From an uncultured Pelagibacteraceae bacterium (GTDB taxonomy: Bacteria > Pseudomonadota > Alphaproteobacteria > Pelagibacterales > Pelagibacteraceae): 64,000 nt of DNA. Made by a program: the position numbers and the translations under genes. Positions 11,273-20,089 of this stretch are shown here, piece by piece. The notes below the pieces were generated by a model that was not told the DNA's origin, searched no databases, and was given only the letters and a program-made list of their open reading frames with translations. How positions within the stretch are numbered: position 1 is the first letter of the stretch; each line of letters opens with the position of its first letter. The stretch spans positions 147,220 through 211,219 of the forward strand of contig CACFMO010000001.1 in NCBI GenBank assembly GCA_902567495.1. Reading direction: 5' to 3'.

Positions 11273-12343
11273 TTAAAAACATACCAGGTGGTCAATAAAA
11301 ATTGGAGTTTTAATTCCAAATTTTTCAGATTTCTCATGTTGATGAATATGATGAGAATGAACAAATACTGGGATTTTTTCATCACTACTCGTTTTTAATG
11401 TGTAAATAAAATTTGTGCCTCTAAACTTTCTGTCAACAACCTCTAATTTTAATTTACTTTGATCATCATGTCTTAAATCTTCTGGTTGTAATAATAGTTT
11501 AACTTTAGATCCAGCTGGAAAATTGTTTACTAACTTTCCACGAATTTCACCTAATATTGGATGACTTAAACTATGTACTGCACAGTCTGTTTCGACAACT
11601 TTAACATCAACGAAGACTCCTCTATTTAAAAATTTAGCCACTTCTAAAGAGTTAGGTTCATGATGAATATTATAAGGAATATCGTACTGTTTAAGGGTTT
11701 GATTTAATAATATTCCACACTTGTCACCCATAAAAAAAGCTTCGTGTGAATCATGTGTTACAATAATAGTTGTAATATTAAATTCTTTCAAAATATCTTT
11801 AATTTTTTTTTGTAGCTCCTCCTTTAAACTTGTATCGATATTAGCAAATGGTTCGTCTAATAAAAGCAAATCTGGTCTAGAAAGCAAGGATCTCGCTAAT
11901 GAAACTCTTTGGGCTTCACCAGAGCTAATTTGATGAGGATATTTTTCTTGTATATCTTCAAGATGAAGAATTTTAATTAAGTCTTTATCTGAATAATTAA
12001 ATTTTGAGCCATTTTTTCTTTTTGCACCAATATTAATATTTTCTAAAACATTGAAATGTGGAAATAGAGAATTATCTTGAAAACACATAGCGATATTTCT
12101 TTTTTCAGGTTCTAGATTAAAATTTTCAGAAGATATTGTTTTTCCTTTAAGATTAATCTCTCCAGATTTTAAATCTTGCAAACCTGCAATTGTTCTTAAA
12201 ATGGTGGTCTTTCCAACTCCAGATGGTCCTAGCAAACATACGATTTCGCCTTTTTCTTTTATTGTTAGTGATACATTATCGATTTTGTTTTTTTTACTTG
12301 CAACAAAAGTAGCGTTTTTAATTTCAAGAAAATTTGAACTCAT
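11273..12343 (-). CDS. fbpC: Fe(III) ABC transporter ATP-binding protein (FbpC/AfuC-like)
   Basis: ABC ATPase GPSGVGKTT, SSGEAQRVSLARSLLSRPDLLLLDEPFANID with C-terminal TOBE-like region; operon context. Confidence 0.85.
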   Translation of the reverse strand: MSSNFLEIKNATFVASKKNKIDNVSLTIKEKGEIVCLLGPSGVGKTTILRTIAGLQDLKSGEINLKGKTISSENFNLEPEKRNIAMCFQDNSLFPHFNVLENINIGAKRKNGSKFNYSDKDLIKILHLEDIQEKYPHQISSGEAQRVSLARSLLSRPDLLLLDEPFANIDTSLKEELQKKIKDILKEFNITTIIVTHDSHEAFFMGDKCGILLNQTLKQYDIPYNIHHEPNSLEVAKFLNRGVFVDVKVVETDCAVHSLSHPILGEIRGKLVNNFPAGSKVKLLLQPEDLRHDDQSKLKLEVVDRKFRGTNFIYTLKTSSDEKIPVFVHSHHIHQHEKSEKFGIKTPIFIDHLVCF

Positions 12344-12360
12344 TTGGATGTAATATAACT

Positions 12361-13977
12361 TTATTTTTCAGAAAGTATATATTTAGAAATAAATAATATA
12401 AATATACTAGCCCATATAATTAGACATAAAGATGGAAAAGCAGCTGCTTCTAATAAATCTTGCGCAGCATATGAGTACGCTTTTGTTGCAAACGTCTCAA
12501 AATTAAAAGGTCTCAATATTAAAGTGATTGGAAGTTCTTTAATAATTTCCAAAGCTATCAAAACACCAACAAGTAAGATATTGGTTCTTAAATAGGGTAA
12601 GTGAATAGTTGAGAATGTTTTTAGTTTTGAATATCCAAGAAGATATGCATTTTCATCGATTGAATTGTTTATTTTAGAATAACCAGATTTAATTCCATTA
12701 TAAGAAAGTGAAAAAAATCTTACAAAATACGCAATCACTAGACCAACTATAGATCCAATAAATACATTTTTAAAACTATTAAATCCAAAAATTGAACTTA
12801 GCAAGTCACTGAACCAAGAAATAAACGTTATAAATGCAACAGCTAAGATTATTCCAGGTAAAGCATAACCTGATACTGAAAAAGTAGATAAATAACTAAT
12901 TAGTTTATTTTTTGATACTCTATTTCCATAATTAGTCATAAATGAAAATGTAATCAAGAATAAACTAGATAAAAATACTAATAATAATGTGTTCATATTT
13001 AGTGACCAAAAATTAATGTCTTGAAAATATTTTGGAAATTTTATTGTCCAATAAGTCATTTGTGAAACTGGAAAAACGAAACTACAGAAAAATAAAATTG
13101 AGCAAAAACACGTCGCAAAAATAGATTTACTACCCACAAGCTCAATTTTAGGAATAGGCTTATTACCTTTTGAATTTTGATGATACTTTGCCCCTTTTCT
13201 TGATAAATTTTCAAGAACAAACAATAGAAGGATAAAAAATAACAAAACAAACGATAATTGATTTGCGGTTGTTAAATCATCAAAAGATATCCAGGCATTA
13301 TAAATTGCCGTAGTTAATGTCGAAATACTAAAAAAATCTACGGTACCAAAATCTGACAAGGTTTCCATAGCAACAAGGGATAACCCCACTACTATTGCAG
13401 GTCTTGCAGAGGGTAAAATAATTTTAAAAAAACTTTCATATGATGATAAACCTAAATTTTTTCCCACTTCTATAAGATTATGAGATTGAAATACAAAAGA
13501 AGCCCTTGTTAGAACATAAACATAACCAAACAAAGAGAAAGAAATTGAAAACATAGAGCCAATTAATCCATCAAATTTAGGTATATTTTTATTGTAATCT
13601 CCTTCTCCAAATAAAAAAGTTAATATACTAAATGCAGTCCCATAATTTTCAAAAAAAGCAACCAAAGAATAAGCATAAATGTAAGCTGGGACAGCAAAAG
13701 ATAATATCAATGCCCATTTAAAAAAATTCACTCCAGGAAATTTATAAAAAGATACAAAGTAAGCTGAAGTTACACCAAATATAAAAGTTAGTGTTAGTAC
13801 ACCTAATAAAATTAAAAATGAATTACTTAAATACTTTAAAAGAAAGGTGTCTTTTAAAAGATCTAAATAATTTCCTGTTGTATCGAAAAAACTTAAAAAA
13901 ACTGTAAATATAGGTATGGCTACCAGTAAAGGTACTAAAAACGCAAAAATAACCCAAAAATTTATCCTCTTTATCAA
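12361..13977 (-). CDS. fbpB: Fe(III) ABC transporter double-domain permease (FbpB/SfuB-like)
   Basis: 538-aa protein with two permease modules; TTG start at 13977 preceded by AGGAGGAG. Confidence 0.87.
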   Translation of the reverse strand: MIKRINFWVIFAFLVPLLVAIPIFTVFLSFFDTTGNYLDLLKDTFLLKYLSNSFLILLGVLTLTFIFGVTSAYFVSFYKFPGVNFFKWALILSFAVPAYIYAYSLVAFFENYGTAFSILTFLFGEGDYNKNIPKFDGLIGSMFSISFSLFGYVYVLTRASFVFQSHNLIEVGKNLGLSSYESFFKIILPSARPAIVVGLSLVAMETLSDFGTVDFFSISTLTTAIYNAWISFDDLTTANQLSFVLLFFILLLFVLENLSRKGAKYHQNSKGNKPIPKIELVGSKSIFATCFCSILFFCSFVFPVSQMTYWTIKFPKYFQDINFWSLNMNTLLLVFLSSLFLITFSFMTNYGNRVSKNKLISYLSTFSVSGYALPGIILAVAFITFISWFSDLLSSIFGFNSFKNVFIGSIVGLVIAYFVRFFSLSYNGIKSGYSKINNSIDENAYLLGYSKLKTFSTIHLPYLRTNILLVGVLIALEIIKELPITLILRPFNFETFATKAYSYAAQDLLEAAAFPSLCLIIWASIFILFISKYILSEK

Positions 13978-13979
13978 TT

Positions 13980-14022
13980 CTCCTCCTAAATTTAGTCCCC
14001 GGAGGAGTCCAGGGACTAAATT
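13980..14022 (-). promoter_or_regulatory. fbpA-fbpB intergenic hairpin with anti-Shine-Dalgarno loop
   Basis: Minus strand AATTTAGTCCC-TGGACTCCTCCG-GGGACTAAATT: 11-bp perfect stem (14012-14022 with 13989-13999). Loop CTCCTCC (14001-14007) is perfectly complementary to GGAGGAG (13980-13986), the fbpB SD. Confidence 0.75.
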
Positions 14023-14036
14023 ATTCTATTATAAAA

Positions 14037-15071
14037 TTACCAACCAGCTTCGTTCATTACTTTCAAAGCTTTTGCTTGGAGTTTTCCATAATTAGAAACT
14101 TTTGTTTTTAGATCTTGTTTAAAATCTAAACCAAATTGTGCAATCAATTTATTTGCCTTAACACCAGGTATCATTGGATACTCAAAAGTATTGTTAACAA
14201 TATGTTGTTGAGCTTCGGGGGTTAGAAGAAACTCTAACAATTTAACTGCATTAGCTTTATTTGGCGCGTGTTTTAATATACCGCCACCACTAATGTTCAT
14301 ATGCGTACCTCTTCCGTCCTGATTTGGGAAGAAAGGCATTACTTTTTTAGCTGCTGCTTGTTGTTCGGCACCTTTTTTTCCAGATAACATTAAAGCTAAA
14401 TAATATGTATTTGCTACAGCCCAATCTGCTTCTCCAGCAGCTACTGCTAATATCTGTGCTCTGTCGTTACCAGTTGGTTTTCTAGCAAAGTTATTTACCA
14501 TTCCTTTGGCCCATGCTGCTGTATTTTTTTCACCATTATTTTTAATAAGTGATGCAACTAAAGACTGATTATAAATGTTGCTTGATTTTCTAATTACTAC
14601 TCTACCTTTGTATTTAGGATCAGCTAAATCTTGATAACTCATATTCCATGAAGGATTTACTGTTTTTGGATTGTAATAAATTATTCTTGCTCTTTTTGCT
14701 ATTCCAACCCAATAAGGTGATCTAAAATTAGCAGGTACAACTTTTTTTAAGGCTGCAGAACTTGCTCCCTTTTGAAACATTCCTTCAGCTTGAAAAGCTC
14801 CTAATCTTCCAGCATCTGCAGTTATATAAATATCTGCTTTACTGTCCTTCCCTTCTTCTTTAATTCTTTTCTGTAAAGCTTTATCCTTTCCAGACACAAC
14901 ATTAACTTTTATTCCAGTTTTTGCCGTGAATTTTTCATAAAGCTGAACATCAGAGTCATAATGTCTCGCACTGAAGACGTTTACTTCATTTGCGAAAACT
15001 GAGTTTGCAACTAGTAAAGTTGAAAACAAACCAACAATAGCTAGCCCAATTATTCTAATTAACTTATTCAT
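14037..15071 (-). CDS. fbpA: Fe(III) ABC transporter periplasmic iron-binding protein (FbpA/IdiA-like)
   Basis: NEVNVFSARHYDSDVQLYEKFTAKTGIKVNVVSGKDKAL...GRGTHMNISGGGILKHAPNK. Start placed at MNKLIRIIG (15071) because the ORF track's upstream ATGGAG forms its SD. Confidence 0.9.
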   Translation of the reverse strand: MNKLIRIIGLAIVGLFSTLLVANSVFANEVNVFSARHYDSDVQLYEKFTAKTGIKVNVVSGKDKALQKRIKEEGKDSKADIYITADAGRLGAFQAEGMFQKGASSAALKKVVPANFRSPYWVGIAKRARIIYYNPKTVNPSWNMSYQDLADPKYKGRVVIRKSSNIYNQSLVASLIKNNGEKNTAAWAKGMVNNFARKPTGNDRAQILAVAAGEADWAVANTYYLALMLSGKKGAEQQAAAKKVMPFFPNQDGRGTHMNISGGGILKHAPNKANAVKLLEFLLTPEAQQHIVNNTFEYPMIPGVKANKLIAQFGLDFKQDLKTKVSNYGKLQAKALKVMNEAGW

Positions 15072-15090
15072 AGTTTTCTCCATTTGAGAA

Positions 15091-15120
15091 TGATTATCAC
15101 ATAAGTGATAATGATTATCA
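15091..15120 (-). promoter_or_regulatory. Fur-type iron box upstream of fbpA
   Basis: Perfect 7-1-7 inverted repeat TGATAAT-G-ATTATCA at 15106-15120, overlapping a second palindrome TGATTATCACATAAGTGATAA (15091-15111); 35 bp or more upstream of the fbpA ATG. Confidence 0.85.
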
Positions 15121-15144
15121 ATGGCAAAAACGTCGCATACCTGA

Positions 15145-16047
15145 CTATTTTAGTAGGAATAGAGAATAATATTTTTGATTATCTAACCAAACTCGCTCGG
15201 TGGTCCAACCTGTATTCAAAGCTAATCTTGTAAAGGATTTCACAGTAAATTTATTTGAAATCTCGACTAAAATTCTCTCTCTCTTTTTTAAAAAAAATCT
15301 TTTATTACCAATTTTAAAGTTTTGATTAATTTTACTTACTAAAAAACCGTGAATACATCTTAATTTAGTATTGTAATATCCATGGTAATAAAAATCTTCA
15401 ATATTTAGATTAGTTTTTTGTGTTCTATTTATAATATTGATTAAATTTAAACTAAATTTAGCTGTATACCCTTTTTTGTCATTATATGCTTTATCAAGGG
15501 TATTTTTGTTTTTAATAAGATCAACACCAATGAATAAATAGTTATTTTTACTTATACTTTTTCTTAACTTTTTTAAAAAATTAATTTCCTCTTTGTTGTA
15601 AAAATTACCAATAGAGGAACCTAGAAAAAAATACACTTTAGTTGTTTCTTTAAGATTGGGTATTTTAAATTGCTTAGAATAATCGATTTTTTTGGGTTTT
15701 ATTTTAATTTTTGGATATTGTTTTTTAAGTTTTTTTACTGACTTTTTTACATAATCTAACGATATATCGAGTGGAACATAATATTTGACATCTTTATTAA
15801 TTAATAATTTTATCTTATCTATAGCTCCGCTTCCAAGTTCAACATACGATAGCTTGCCATTAAACAGTTTAGGTATTTCTTTAGAAATTTTTTTCAGTAT
15901 CTCTTTTTCTTTTCTTGTAGGATAATATTCTTTTTGTTTTGTGATTTTCTCAAAATATTTACTTCCCTGTAAATCATAATGATACTTTGATGGAATTCTT
16001 TTGTTTTTTTTAGATAAACCGGTAATAAGGTCTTTTTTGAATGTCAT
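15145..16047 (-). CDS. egtD: L-histidine N-alpha-methyltransferase-like (EgtD) SAM-dependent methyltransferase
   Basis: SKYHYDLQGSKYFEKITKQKEYYPTRKEKEIL, YVELGSGAIDKIKLLI, YYVPLDIS, FFLGSSIGNF: EgtD/DUF2260 family motifs. Confidence 0.82.
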   Translation of the reverse strand: MTFKKDLITGLSKKNKRIPSKYHYDLQGSKYFEKITKQKEYYPTRKEKEILKKISKEIPKLFNGKLSYVELGSGAIDKIKLLINKDVKYYVPLDISLDYVKKSVKKLKKQYPKIKIKPKKIDYSKQFKIPNLKETTKVYFFLGSSIGNFYNKEEINFLKKLRKSISKNNYLFIGVDLIKNKNTLDKAYNDKKGYTAKFSLNLINIINRTQKTNLNIEDFYYHGYYNTKLRCIHGFLVSKINQNFKIGNKRFFLKKRERILVEISNKFTVKSFTRLALNTGWTTERVWLDNQKYYSLFLLK

Positions 16048-16084
16048 TTTGTTAAATTAAAGATTTTAAATTTGATCGATAATA

Positions 16085-16951
16085 TTACCTAGTTTTAATA
16101 TTATCTTGTGGAACGATTTTTTGAGTTATTCTGTCTAAAACTATTGCTAATATTACGATACCTGTACCGCCAATTACTGCTGCACCAATATCTAATCTAC
16201 CAAGGGCAACATAAACTGTTAAACCTAGACCACCAGCTCCAATTAGAGCTGCAATTACTACCATTGATAAAGCTAGCATTAATGTTTGGTTTACTCCTGC
16301 CATAATAGTCTTAAGTGCAAGCGGTAATTCAATTCTGTGTAAAATTTTAAATTTTGACAATCCTAAACTAGCACCTGCTTCTTTAAATCCTTTACCTACT
16401 TGTCTTATTCCTAAATTTGTTAGCCTGATTACTGGTGGTAATGCAAATATAATAGTTGCTACCACTCCTGGTGTTAAACCAACACCAAATAACATTACAA
16501 CAGGTATAAGGTAAACAAAACTAGGTATGGTTTGCATTATGTCTAGTATAGGTCTTAAAATTATTTCGAATATTCTACTTCTGGACGCAGCAATACCTAA
16601 TGGTATTCCAATAATCATACAAAAGATAACAGCAGTAAAAATCATAGCTAGTGTTGTCATAGTTTCTTTCCATAAATCAACTAGATCAATAGCGATTAAG
16701 CTTAGAGCTGCAAAAAAAGCAAATTTTACTCCGTTAGTTTTCCAGGCAAAAAAAATAAAAATTAAAATGACAATTGGAAAGGGTATCCAATTAAATAGAG
16801 TATCTAATCCTTCGAGAGTAGCATCAATGGGTGCGGCTAACTTCTTAAAGAGCGGCCGTTGTGTAAACAGCCACTCTTTAATATTTCTTTCAATCCATTC
16901 TGCTATTGGAATGTAGATTTCGTAGTCAGAAGGTGCAAGTTTTAAGTTCAC
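16085..16951 (-). CDS. proW: Glycine betaine/proline-type ABC transporter permease (ProW-like); GTG start
   Basis: OpuAB/ProW family membrane protein (PLGIAASRSRIFEIILRPILDIMQTIPSFVYLIPVVMLFGVG). Confidence 0.88.
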   Translation of the reverse strand: MNLKLAPSDYEIYIPIAEWIERNIKEWLFTQRPLFKKLAAPIDATLEGLDTLFNWIPFPIVILIFIFFAWKTNGVKFAFFAALSLIAIDLVDLWKETMTTLAMIFTAVIFCMIIGIPLGIAASRSRIFEIILRPILDIMQTIPSFVYLIPVVMLFGVGLTPGVVATIIFALPPVIRLTNLGIRQVGKGFKEAGASLGLSKFKILHRIELPLALKTIMAGVNQTLMLALSMVVIAALIGAGGLGLTVYVALGRLDIGAAVIGGTGIVILAIVLDRITQKIVPQDNIKTR

Positions 16952-16969
16952 TGAACTTATAATTGCAAC

Positions 16970-17911
16970 TTATTTAATCCAACTATTGAAAGTACTTTGG
17001 TTAGCTTTGATCCATTCAGCAGCATGCTTTTTGATTGCTCTTTCGCTTTTCTCGCCCGCATTCATTTTCATGTTTTGAGCAGCAATATCAGCTAGAGGAA
17101 TTGATGCTTTTTTAAGCATCTTCTCTATATCTTTATTTGCCTTTAAGAAATCTGCGTTAGCAGCTGGTCTGATGTCATCAGCACCAAAACCCATATTAAT
17201 TTTAGATTTTGTTGCATTATCTACGCTAACTTTTTTAGTAGCGCTGTAAGGAACTTCTATCCAAACAACGTCCTGTCCAAGTTTTAAAGCACCAACAGTC
17301 CAATTCGGAGTCCATGTATAAAATAATACTGGTTTTCCGTTTTTGTATTTAGCAACTACATCAGCCATTGAAGCAGAGTAGTCAGCTTTTACTGGATTAA
17401 TAAAATCACCTAAGCCTAGTTCAGCAAAGTGTTTTGTAATTTGCTTTTCGCAACCCCAACCTGGAGGGCAAGCAACCATGTCTGCTTTGCCATCGCCATT
17501 AGAGTCCCATGCTTTAGCATTATTTTTAATATCCATTACGCTTTTGATTCCATACTTGTCAGCTGATTTTTTATCAACTAGATAGCCTTGTAATCCGCCT
17601 TTTTTCATCACGTAACCAACGGTTTTAACTTTTCCTTTGGCTTCTTTGATGTAACCATCGTGAGTTCCAAACCATCCATTAACCCATAGGTCTAGATCTC
17701 CCGCAGCTGCAGCTACGTAAAATACTGAAGGTTTGATAGCTTTAGGTTCAGTTACTGTGTGTCCCATCGCTTCCAAAGCTTGTTTGTATATTTCAGCTTG
17801 GAAATAACCAGTATCCCAGTTTGCTTTTGCCATTTTAACTTCTGCAGCATTAGCAGCGTTTGTGATAGTGATCGAAGTAAACAGAGCAACTATTAACTTA
17901 AATAGTCTCAT
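16970..17911 (-). CDS. proX: Glycine betaine-type ABC transporter substrate-binding protein (ProX-like)
   Basis: Signal peptide; WDTGYFQAEIYKQALEAMGHTV, DSNGDGKADMVACPPGWGCE, KPVLFYTWTPNWTVGALKLGQDVVWIEVPYSA as in ProX. Confidence 0.88.
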   Translation of the reverse strand: MRLFKLIVALFTSITITNAANAAEVKMAKANWDTGYFQAEIYKQALEAMGHTVTEPKAIKPSVFYVAAAAGDLDLWVNGWFGTHDGYIKEAKGKVKTVGYVMKKGGLQGYLVDKKSADKYGIKSVMDIKNNAKAWDSNGDGKADMVACPPGWGCEKQITKHFAELGLGDFINPVKADYSASMADVVAKYKNGKPVLFYTWTPNWTVGALKLGQDVVWIEVPYSATKKVSVDNATKSKINMGFGADDIRPAANADFLKANKDIEKMLKKASIPLADIAAQNMKMNAGEKSERAIKKHAAEWIKANQSTFNSWIK

Positions 17912-17922
17912 TTTTCCCCCTT

Positions 17923-17940
17923 AATTATTAATTAATAATT
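17923..17940. repeat. 18-bp perfect palindrome upstream of proX SD
   Basis: AATTATTAATTAATAATT. Confidence 0.7.
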
Positions 17941-18034
17941 GCGAAAAACTAGCATGTATAAAAAGTTAATGTAACCGGAACACAACTAAAAAGTGAATCT
18001 TATATGTAAGTAAAATAAGGGTTTTTTGAAGAAA

Positions 18035-18439
18035 TTATTGTTTTAATTTACAATCTTTACATAAACCAAAAAATTCTAAATTATATTTCTTATATTTCAT
18101 TCCAGAATTATCTACAAAATTACTTAAATATTTTGAAAGTTTGGTATTTTTAATTTCTTTAACGTGCTCACAATTATTGCAAATCGAAAATGCTGTTGCT
18201 TTTGAAATTTCACAATCAGAATTTTTACAAGCAATAAAAGCATTTTTGCTTTCGATTTTATGTATTTTTCCTATTTCAATAAGCTTTTCTAAAGCTCTGT
18301 AAACCTGGAGGGGTGCTTTAATTCCCCTTTTTTGAACGTTATAAAGTATTGAATAAGCTTTAAGTGGTCCTTTTGCCTTTTCAATTATATTAAGAACAAT
18401 TTGTTGGTTTTTCGATAGCTGTTCTTGTTTCTGAGTCAT
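18035..18439 (-). CDS. zur: Fur-family transcriptional regulator, Zur-like
   Basis: FUR-type winged helix plus CNNC and CKDC zinc motifs; co-directional with znuCB. Confidence 0.82.
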   Translation of the reverse strand: MTQKQEQLSKNQQIVLNIIEKAKGPLKAYSILYNVQKRGIKAPLQVYRALEKLIEIGKIHKIESKNAFIACKNSDCEISKATAFSICNNCEHVKEIKNTKLSKYLSNFVDNSGMKYKKYNLEFFGLCKDCKLKQ

Positions 18440-18461
18440 AAATTATTTTAACACTTTCATT

Positions 18462-19265
18462 TTACTTTTTCAAATCTGAAACTTTTTTAAATTTTATTAG
18501 TGATAATATAAATAATAATAATGTAGCAGTTATAATTGATGGTCCTGAAGCTGAATTAATTTTCAATGATGTGAACAAACCAACTAAAACAGATATCAAT
18601 CCAAATACTACTGAAAAAATAACCATCTGTTTAGGATTATTAGAAACATTTCTTGCAGTTGCAGCAGGAATAATAAGCATGCCGGTTATCAAAAGGAGTC
18701 CTACAATTTTAATTGAGATGGCAATAAGAGCTGCAGTTAAAATTGTAAAAATTGCATTAAATTTATCTGGTTTCATACCTTCAGCTTCTGATAATTCATA
18801 ATTCACCGTTGATGCAAATAATGGCTTCCAGATTAATTTAAGAACAATTAGTATTAAACCTCCACCAAGCCAAATAACCAATAAATCATTTTGATTTACA
18901 GCTAAAATGTCTCCAAATAACAAGGCCATTACATCAAATCTAATTGAAGTTAAAAAACCTATAACTACAAGTCCAACAGCTAATGAGGCATGAGCTAATA
19001 GACCTAATAAAGCATCATTTGGTAATTTTGTTTTCTTTTGTAATTGTAATAACAAAATTGCTAAGACCGCAGAGATTATAAAAACTGAAAACGCAATATT
19101 AATTTCAAAAAATAAAGCCATGGTAACACCTAATAGTGCTGAATGAGCCAATGTACCCGCAAAAAAAGACAATCTCCTCCAAACTACAAAGCATCCAAGC
19201 GGTCCTGTTACAAGTGAGATTCCTATCCCCGCTATCAGTGCTCTAGTAAAAAAATCATCAAACAT
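18462..19265 (-). CDS. znuB: Zinc ABC transporter permease
   Basis: ABC-3 family membrane protein (TGPLGCFVVWRRLSFFAGTLAHSALLGV). Confidence 0.9.
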   Translation of the reverse strand: MFDDFFTRALIAGIGISLVTGPLGCFVVWRRLSFFAGTLAHSALLGVTMALFFEINIAFSVFIISAVLAILLLQLQKKTKLPNDALLGLLAHASLAVGLVVIGFLTSIRFDVMALLFGDILAVNQNDLLVIWLGGGLILIVLKLIWKPLFASTVNYELSEAEGMKPDKFNAIFTILTAALIAISIKIVGLLLITGMLIIPAATARNVSNNPKQMVIFSVVFGLISVLVGLFTSLKINSASGPSIITATLLLFILSLIKFKKVSDLKK

Positions 19266-19267
19266 AA

Positions 19268-20041
19268 TTATTTTTTTGGATCTATTGATCCATCTGCTGA
19301 GTGTGAATGATCGTGTTCGTGTTCATATAAAGATAATATATTTGAAGCTCTGTCCCCAAATAACTCTTTATATTTTTCATCTTTAACTACTGTGTGAGGT
19401 TTCCCTGAACAACATACATGTCCATTTAAACATATAACAAAGTCTGTTGCTGACATTACAACATGAAGATCATGTGAAATTAAAAGAATTCCACAATTTA
19501 ATTTTTCTGATATTTTTTTAATTAATTCATACAATGCAATTTCACCTTTAAAATCAACGCCTTGTACTGGTTCATCTAATACTAAAAGTTCAGGTTTTTT
19601 TGCAATAGCTCTTGCTATTAAAACTCTTTGAAATTCACCGCCAGATAAATTACTCAAGCTTTTATTTTTTAAATGATCAACCCCTGTTAAATTTAAAGCA
19701 ACGTTAATTTGATCATTTTTTAAATCTTCAGTTAACGACATAAAATCAATTACTCTAATAGGAAGCGTCCAATCTACTGAAACTTTTTGTGGTACATAAC
19801 CTATTCTTTCAGTAAATCTTCTTACTCTACCTTCTATTTTTTTATAAATACCTAGAGCAATTTTCGCTGTGGTCGACTTGCCTGATCCATTGGGGCCAAT
19901 TAAAGTAACTATTTCACCTTGTTTTATTTCTAATGAAACTTCTTTTATTAATGCTTTGTCATTTAAATAAAAGCTAGCGTTTTCCACTTTTAAGAGAATT
20001 TTTTTATTTTTATTTTCCATAATAAAACTCTTGATTAACAA
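19268..20041 (-). CDS. znuC: Zinc ABC transporter ATP-binding protein
   Basis: Walker A GPNGSGKST, LSGGEFQRVLIARAI, His-rich C-terminus HEHDHSH. Confidence 0.9.
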   Translation of the reverse strand: MLIKSFIMENKNKKILLKVENASFYLNDKALIKEVSLEIKQGEIVTLIGPNGSGKSTTAKIALGIYKKIEGRVRRFTERIGYVPQKVSVDWTLPIRVIDFMSLTEDLKNDQINVALNLTGVDHLKNKSLSNLSGGEFQRVLIARAIAKKPELLVLDEPVQGVDFKGEIALYELIKKISEKLNCGILLISHDLHVVMSATDFVICLNGHVCCSGKPHTVVKDEKYKELFGDRASNILSLYEHEHDHSHSADGSIDPKK

Positions 20042-20044
20042 AAT

Positions 20045-20074
20045 GTAATATTATAACAAACGTTATATTATAAC
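20045..20074. promoter_or_regulatory. Paired Zur-like operators in the divergent znuC/znuA intergenic region
   Basis: GTTATA-T-TATAAC perfect 6-1-6 palindrome (20062-20074) plus one-mismatch copy GTAATATTATAAC (20045-20057), 17 bp apart. Confidence 0.8.
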
Positions 20075-20089
20075 AAATTAAGGAGCAAC

